Shown piece by piece: positions 59,542-64,000 of a stretch of DNA of 64,000 nucleotides. A model generated the notes under the pieces. The model did not search any database. It saw only the letters and a program-made list of their open reading frames with translations, and had not been told where the DNA came from. Position numbers and translations under genes: made by a program. Each line of letters starts with the position of its first letter. Within the stretch, counting starts at the first letter, position 1. The DNA is from Bacillota bacterium. Its GTDB lineage: Bacteria; Bacillota; Clostridia; Christensenellales; SZUA-584. The stretch lies in NCBI GenBank assembly GCA_023397655.1, contig JAEWTW010000026.1, positions 248,001 through 312,000 on the forward strand, written 5' to 3'.

Positions 59542-61044
59542 TTATGATGACATTAAGGGTTTAAGCAGCTGATAGATTTTCAGATATTTGTCATAGTACT
59601 CTTCATATTGTTTGTATTCGTCCATGTCCGGTTCTACCGTCGCTGTAAACTCCACCATATTGCCGACCGCATCCTCAAAGCTTTTATGCGTGCCGCTGCC
59701 TATCGCGCTGAGTATGGCGCACCCCAGTATTCCCGCGTTGGCCGAATTCTTTGTCAAAAGAATGGGTTTCTGGGTCACATCCGCGATTATCTTCATCCAC
59801 AGCGGGTTCTTAATCACACCGCCGCTCGCAACGATGCACTCAATGCCCAAATCAGCCTGGTTCATTGTGTCGATAATGTTCTTGGTTCCAAACGCGACCC
59901 CTTCCAATATGGAACGGAATATATGCGCTTTGGTATGGCTTAGTGTCAGCCCGTAGAAGACACCCTTAGCTTTCGGATCCTTGTAGGGCGTACGGTTCCC
60001 CTGAAAGTAGTCCAAGGTGATGACGCCGTCGCTGCCGGGCTGAATATTTAACGCTTCTTTGGTCATATCCAGATAGCCGTTCTGGCCCGTTATACCAAAC
60101 TCCCTCAAAAACCACTTTGTGATGGACCCGGCTGATACCTGCCCGCCCTCAAAGCAGAACAGTCCCGGCACGACCGGATCATTGTAGGGGCCCCATATGC
60201 CATTCAGAGAAACGAACTTCTCCGCAAACGCCAGATGGACAAAACTCGTCCCCATCACGACGCCCATCATACCCGGTTTGTATATGCCCAGGCCCAGCAT
60301 GGCGACATGGGCGTCTGTACCTCCCTGATAGACCGTCAGATCGGCCGGAAGCGAATACCGCTCCGTCAGTTCTCTGCGAAGGCGCCCGACAGGCTCACCG
60401 AGCTTACGAACGTTTTTACACAACTTCCCGGAGTCCAGTCCGATACCCTGATAATAATCCTCCACCCATTCGCCGAAATCCTGGACGTAATTGGCCTTGC
60501 ACGTCGCCTGGCAAATCGAGGAACACCATTCACCCGTCAGATAGTGGTTCATAAAATCAAGCAGTTCCACAAACCTGTACATCGAGTCGTATATGTCCGG
60601 CCGATGATTCTTCAGCCACAGCATTTTGGGCATCATCCACTCAACGGAAACCTCACCGCCGCAGTATTTGAGCACCTCGTGCTTTTGCCTGTTGATAAAT
60701 TCCGCCTCTTCCTTCGCGCGGTTATCCATCCATAAAAGGGCTTCATAAAGATGATTTCCGTCCTTATCAACCGGCAAAACCGTAGATGCGGTCGTGCAAA
60801 GTGTCATCCCTTTTATATTTTCTCTGATGTTGCCGTCAACATCCTTGATGCACTGCTGCATGGCTTCATCAAAACGCAGCAGCCATTCTGCCGGGTCTTG
60901 CGCAGCCCAGCCCGGCGACGGATATTGAGTCGAATAGGACACTTCATTGGCGGTCAACACCTGCCCGGCATCATCAACAATCCCGCATCTGACGCCCTGC
61001 GTTCCAAAATCCACGCCAATAAAGTAATTGCTCGCCTTCTCCAT
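59542..61044 (-). CDS. FGGY-family carbohydrate kinase (xylulokinase-like)
   Basis: This is a 500-residue sugar kinase. The N-terminal FGGY domain has GVDFGTQGVRCGIVDD and LLWMDNRAKEEA, with the sugar-binding region near YQGGTDAHVAMLG; the C-terminal domain has VASGGVIKNPLWMKIIADV. It phosphorylates a ketose or polyol after import. It is the last gene of the operon ATPase-permease-dehydrogenase-kinase. The substrate could be a pentulose or tetrulose; the sequence does not decide. AATTGGGAG precedes the ATG. Confidence 0.88.
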   Translation of the reverse strand: MEKASNYFIGVDFGTQGVRCGIVDDAGQVLTANEVSYSTQYPSPGWAAQDPAEWLLRFDEAMQQCIKDVDGNIRENIKGMTLCTTASTVLPVDKDGNHLYEALLWMDNRAKEEAEFINRQKHEVLKYCGGEVSVEWMMPKMLWLKNHRPDIYDSMYRFVELLDFMNHYLTGEWCSSICQATCKANYVQDFGEWVEDYYQGIGLDSGKLCKNVRKLGEPVGRLRRELTERYSLPADLTVYQGGTDAHVAMLGLGIYKPGMMGVVMGTSFVHLAFAEKFVSLNGIWGPYNDPVVPGLFCFEGGQVSAGSITKWFLREFGITGQNGYLDMTKEALNIQPGSDGVITLDYFQGNRTPYKDPKAKGVFYGLTLSHTKAHIFRSILEGVAFGTKNIIDTMNQADLGIECIVASGGVIKNPLWMKIIADVTQKPILLTKNSANAGILGCAILSAIGSGTHKSFEDAVGNMVEFTATVEPDMDEYKQYEEYYDKYLKIYQLLKPLMSS

Positions 61045-61213
61045 ATATTACTCCCAATTACACAAATTGCTGCCAAGTCACAGCTAATAATATCTCTCTA
61101 TTGATAATAGTTGATTGTCCAGTAAATAAAAAGTGCCTTCAATAATTTTCCGGCCTACAGACAGTAAAAGCAGACAGGAGAAACACTTAAAATCCGGCAT
61201 CCTATGGAATAAA

Positions 61214-61274
61214 AACCGGAAAGCCATTGCTCGATACCATTACCATGATGAAACAGTACAACGGCTTTCCCGGT
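61214..61274 (-). terminator. Long-loop hairpin between dehydrogenase and kinase genes
   Basis: AACCGGGAAAGCCGTTG and CAATGGCTTTCCGGTT on the minus strand pair with few mismatches around a loop of about 29 bases, followed by TTTTATTCC. It may terminate part of the transcripts after the dehydrogenase, lowering kinase expression. The rest of 61045-61306 shows no gene. Confidence 0.5.
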
Positions 61275-61306
61275 TCTTATCTTCCAAATAACAAAGGAGG
61301 CTATGT

Positions 61307-62371
61307 TTAAGGTATTATCGCAACTTTGATCGCTGTCGGATCCTTTTCCGCAGTTTCAAATGCTTTCTCCCAGTCCTTGAGCTGGTAAACATGCGTCACG
61401 ATACCGTCCGTTCTGATCGATCCGTCCAGCATGCCGTCTATCACCGCTTTGAAGCAGTTGGGGCTGAGGTGCGAACCATGGACGTTGATTTCTTTGGTGT
61501 CACCCACAATGTTCAGGTCAAAAGGAATCACGTCCGCATAGATACCGAACTGCACATATGTACCCAGATTGCGAATCGCGCCCAGACCCTGCTCTGCGCT
61601 GCTGGGATGACCTGAGGCCTCGATATACTTGTCGCAGCCGTAGTCATCAGTCAGCTTTTTGATTTCCGCGATTACGTCGCATTCAGCCGGGCTGAACACA
61701 TAGTCGGCTCCGAATTCCAGCGCCTTTTCCAAACGGTTCTTTCTCACATCCAGACCGATGATCATTTTTGGCATATACTTCTTGGCTATTGAAACCATAG
61801 CGAGTCCAATAGTGCCCAAACCGCTGACGACCAGCACATCGGTGTGTTTCAGCTCCGCGCGATCCACGGCGTGCATGGCGCATCCGTAAGGCTCCACAAG
61901 AGCACCCATCTCGATGGGGAAATCCTTTGGCACCTTATAAACGCGCGTATTTTTGTTGAGTACGCAATAATCCGCAAATCCGCCCGGGCACGCATAGCGG
62001 AACCCCGTGATCTCATGCGGCTTGCACATCCAGTAGTTCCCCTCCAGGCAGAATTTGCATTTACCGCAGGGCACAATCTGCTCAACCGCGACCATATCGC
62101 CCACAGCAACATGCGTCACGCCTTTGCCGATCTCCATAACCTCTCCGAAAAACTCATGGCCGCCGACCACGGGCGTTTGGATATACTGGGTCTCAGGCGA
62201 CTGTCCCCAAACGCGCTTTCCGCCATGATATGTTTTTGTGTCGCTGGCGCATACGCCGCAGGCGGTCACCTTCAGCAGAATTTCTCCTTCGCCGACATCC
62301 AGCAGATCCACTTCTTCGTATCTGTAATCGAACGGAGCGTATATGTTCAAACCCATCATTTTTCCTGACAT
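61307..62371 (-). CDS. Zinc-dependent polyol/alcohol dehydrogenase
   Basis: This is a 354-residue medium-chain dehydrogenase. The catalytic zinc site has Cys38 in TACGVCASD and His72-Glu73 in GGHEFFGE; the structural zinc is held by Cys102, 105, 108 and 116 (PCGKCKFCLEGNYWMC). The NAD site is VSGLGTIGLAMVSIA. It resembles erythritol/L-threitol and sorbitol-type dehydrogenases. With the kinase it fits oxidation of a sugar alcohol to a ketose followed by phosphorylation. AGTGGAGG precedes the ATG. Confidence 0.88.
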   Translation of the reverse strand: MSGKMMGLNIYAPFDYRYEEVDLLDVGEGEILLKVTACGVCASDTKTYHGGKRVWGQSPETQYIQTPVVGGHEFFGEVMEIGKGVTHVAVGDMVAVEQIVPCGKCKFCLEGNYWMCKPHEITGFRYACPGGFADYCVLNKNTRVYKVPKDFPIEMGALVEPYGCAMHAVDRAELKHTDVLVVSGLGTIGLAMVSIAKKYMPKMIIGLDVRKNRLEKALEFGADYVFSPAECDVIAEIKKLTDDYGCDKYIEASGHPSSAEQGLGAIRNLGTYVQFGIYADVIPFDLNIVGDTKEINVHGSHLSPNCFKAVIDGMLDGSIRTDGIVTHVYQLKDWEKAFETAEKDPTAIKVAIIP

Positions 62372-62406
62372 AATCCAACCTCCACTTGTTTTATTTTGCT
62401 TTAAGT

Positions 62407-63408
62407 TTATTCATCTCTGAAGGACGTCGTCTGCAGCAGAACCGCGATGATGATGATTGCACCCTTGATGATGTCCTGCGGATAAGAGGGAACCGCCAGC
62501 AGGTTCATGATATTTCCGATCAGAGCCAGCACAAACACACCAACCAACGCTTTTACCGGAGTCCCTTTTCCGCCGGCAAGGCTGGCGCCGCCGATAACGC
62601 AGGATGCGATGGCATCCAGTTCCCAGCCTTGGCCCAGCACCGGCGCTCCCACCTTTGATCTTGTAGCGGACAGCACACCGGCGATGCCGCACAGCAGGCC
62701 GGAAATCAGGTACACCGACATCTTGATTCTTCTGACATTGATACCGGCAAGACGGACAGCCGTCTCGTTGCTGCCAATGCCGTAAACCAAACGGCCAAAA
62801 GACGTGTACTTCATAATAAACCACATAATGACGACGATTGCAGCCAAGAACGCACCCAGCAGTGGCGTTACCTCACCAATAGTCGATGCCATCTCTGGGG
62901 TTGCGGCAACGATCTTATACGTGGAAATCCACTCAATAGAGTTTTCAGGCAGCATGATAGGTGCGCCGTTTGCTACAAACAGCACCAGTCCGCGGGCCAT
63001 CGTCATCATGGCGAGCGACGCGACGAACGGAGCCATTTTGGCATAGGCCACCAAAAGTCCCGTTATCGTGCCAAGGACGGTTGCAACAGCAATGGCCATC
63101 AACAGGGAAAGCAGTATCGGGAGGCCAAGTGTCGTGGAAAAAAACGCTGTAAAAACTGAACCAACCGCCACCAGCGAGCCAACCGAAAGGTCAATACCGC
63201 CCGTCAGAATGACCAGCAGCATGCCCATGACCATAAACGTGGTACCGGCATTCTGCCTGATCAGGTTCCCTATGTTCTTCCATGTAAAGAACTCTGTTGA
63301 TAGCAGCGTACATACGATAAACAACAGTATGAACATGATGTACGTGTTATACTTGAGCAAAAACTTGACAAAAGTCAATTTCTCTTTTCTTTCAGCAACA
63401 TTTTCCAT
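62407..63408 (-). CDS. Ribose-type (CUT2) ABC transporter permease
   Basis: This 333-residue permease of the RbsC/XylH family has about nine helices. The family pattern GGIDLSVGSLVAVGSVFTA is present near residue 75 and GGASLAGGKGTPVKALVGV near 275. It forms a homodimer channel for a monosaccharide or polyol together with the RbsA-type ATPase upstream, whose stop lies one base before its start region. Confidence 0.92.
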   Translation of the reverse strand: MENVAERKEKLTFVKFLLKYNTYIMFILLFIVCTLLSTEFFTWKNIGNLIRQNAGTTFMVMGMLLVILTGGIDLSVGSLVAVGSVFTAFFSTTLGLPILLSLLMAIAVATVLGTITGLLVAYAKMAPFVASLAMMTMARGLVLFVANGAPIMLPENSIEWISTYKIVAATPEMASTIGEVTPLLGAFLAAIVVIMWFIMKYTSFGRLVYGIGSNETAVRLAGINVRRIKMSVYLISGLLCGIAGVLSATRSKVGAPVLGQGWELDAIASCVIGGASLAGGKGTPVKALVGVFVLALIGNIMNLLAVPSYPQDIIKGAIIIIAVLLQTTSFRDE

Positions 63409-63409
63409 A

Positions 63410-64000
63410 CTAAGCCACTCCCATTTCTAATGCTATTAAATTGCTTTCTGTGATTTCATCCTTTTCCAGTTCGCCGACCACGCTGCCAAAACGCATCACC
63501 ATTACCCGGTCACACATGCCGATCAGTTCCGGCATTTCCGATGAAATCATGATGATTGCAACACCCTTGGCTGCAAGGTCATTGATATTCTTATATATCT
63601 CTACCTTCGCGCCCACGTCTACGCCGCGGGTCGGTTCATCCAGTACGATCACCTTACAGTCGGCCGCCAGCCATTTTGACAGCGCAACTTTTTGCTGGTT
63701 GCCGCCGCTCAGGCTGGATGCGTCGTCTTCGGTCGAATTGTATTTGGTGTTCAGCTGAGCGAGTATGTTTCGGACAAAGTTCTTTTCCTTCTTCGCATCG
63801 AAAATACCCAGCTTGCTTTTGCCCTTGTCTATCGCAGCCAGCGTCGCGTTCACGCGTATAGACTGTTCAAGCAGAACGCCCTGACGCTTTCTGTCCTCAG
63901 GCAGCAGTCCAAAGCCCTTTTTGACAGCCTGCTTCGGCGAGCGGAAACGGATGCTTTCCCCATAGTAGATGATTTCACCCTTTTCCATGACATCCGCGCC
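63410..64000 (-). CDS. Ribose-type ABC transporter ATPase, C-terminal part (cut by window end)
   Basis: At least 196 codons are present and the frame is open to the window edge. This is the second nucleotide-binding half of an RbsA/MglA-type protein: LPEDRKRQGVLLEQSIRVN, signature LSGGNQQKVALSKWLA, Walker B VIVLDEPTRGVDVGA and IIMISSEMPEL. The first ATPase half and the family 2 binding protein expected with it lie outside the window. Confidence 0.93.
   Translation of the reverse strand, partial: GADVMEKGEIIYYGESIRFRSPKQAVKKGFGLLPEDRKRQGVLLEQSIRVNATLAAIDKGKSKLGIFDAKKEKNFVRNILAQLNTKYNSTEDDASSLSGGNQQKVALSKWLAADCKVIVLDEPTRGVDVGAKVEIYKNINDLAAKGVAIIMISSEMPELIGMCDRVMVMRFGSVVGELEKDEITESNLIALEMGVA

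Overview
The window reads as a chromosome segment of an anaerobic, low-to-mid GC Firmicute of the class Clostridia, probably an endospore former. Evidence for this includes a BofA-type pro-sigma-K regulator, a RicT/YaaT (PSP1) protein after holB, a secG-rnr-smpB-ssrA cluster, a DUF1538/PII pair, TTG and GTG starts behind strong AGGAGG ribosome sites, and clostridial-type serine recombinases. No rRNA or CRISPR array was seen. I cannot name the species from the sequence.

Region 1 (about 1-13 kb) is accessory DNA. The left end, all on the minus strand, is the distal part of a Tad-like pilus locus: a prepilin peptidase, three pseudopilin-like small proteins, a thioester/CARDB surface protein, an alpha/alpha-toroid protein and a 28-residue membrane peptide. 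The tadC-like gene of this locus is cut, and its last 228 codons are fused in frame to a large serine recombinase. Upstream of the recombinase lies a small mobilizable element. It holds two XRE regulators at a divergent control region, a sigma-region-4-like protein, a ParM/ParR-like pair, a putative oriT and a Mob/Pre relaxase that lacks a canonical start codon. The missing tadC front half is not on the far side, where secF/secD begin.

Region 2 (13-19 kb) has secD-secF, a double-domain PII protein with its DUF1538 membrane partner, and transposon debris including a cropped tnpV.

Region 3 (19.0-31.1 kb) is a 12.1-kb island bounded by an exact 20-bp direct repeat of the 3' end of ssrA. It carries a second serine recombinase at one end, a frameshifted recombinase fossil, an 1871-residue repeat-rich surface protein, a NarL-type two-component system just upstream of it, and an IS3-family transposase beside the intact ssrA.

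Region 4 (31-54.5 kb) is core genome. It holds ssrA, smpB, rnr, secG; feoA and a FeoB-associated Cys-rich peptide with no feoB between them; bofA, a lipoprotein, fba, DUF3842, mnmA and a Nudix hydrolase; a four-gene ABC-2 exporter operon; a lysine-decarboxylase-like PLP enzyme followed by a HAD phosphatase, tmk, holB, ricT and a ferredoxin; then mtlD and tRNA-Gly.

Region 5 (54.6-64 kb) is a carbohydrate or polyol module. A solute-binding lipoprotein is divergent from a YesN/YesM-type response regulator and histidine kinase. Next comes a minus-strand operon of ribose-type ABC ATPase (cut by the window end), permease, zinc dehydrogenase and FGGY kinase. The binding protein belongs to a different transporter class from the permease, which suggests a sensing role.
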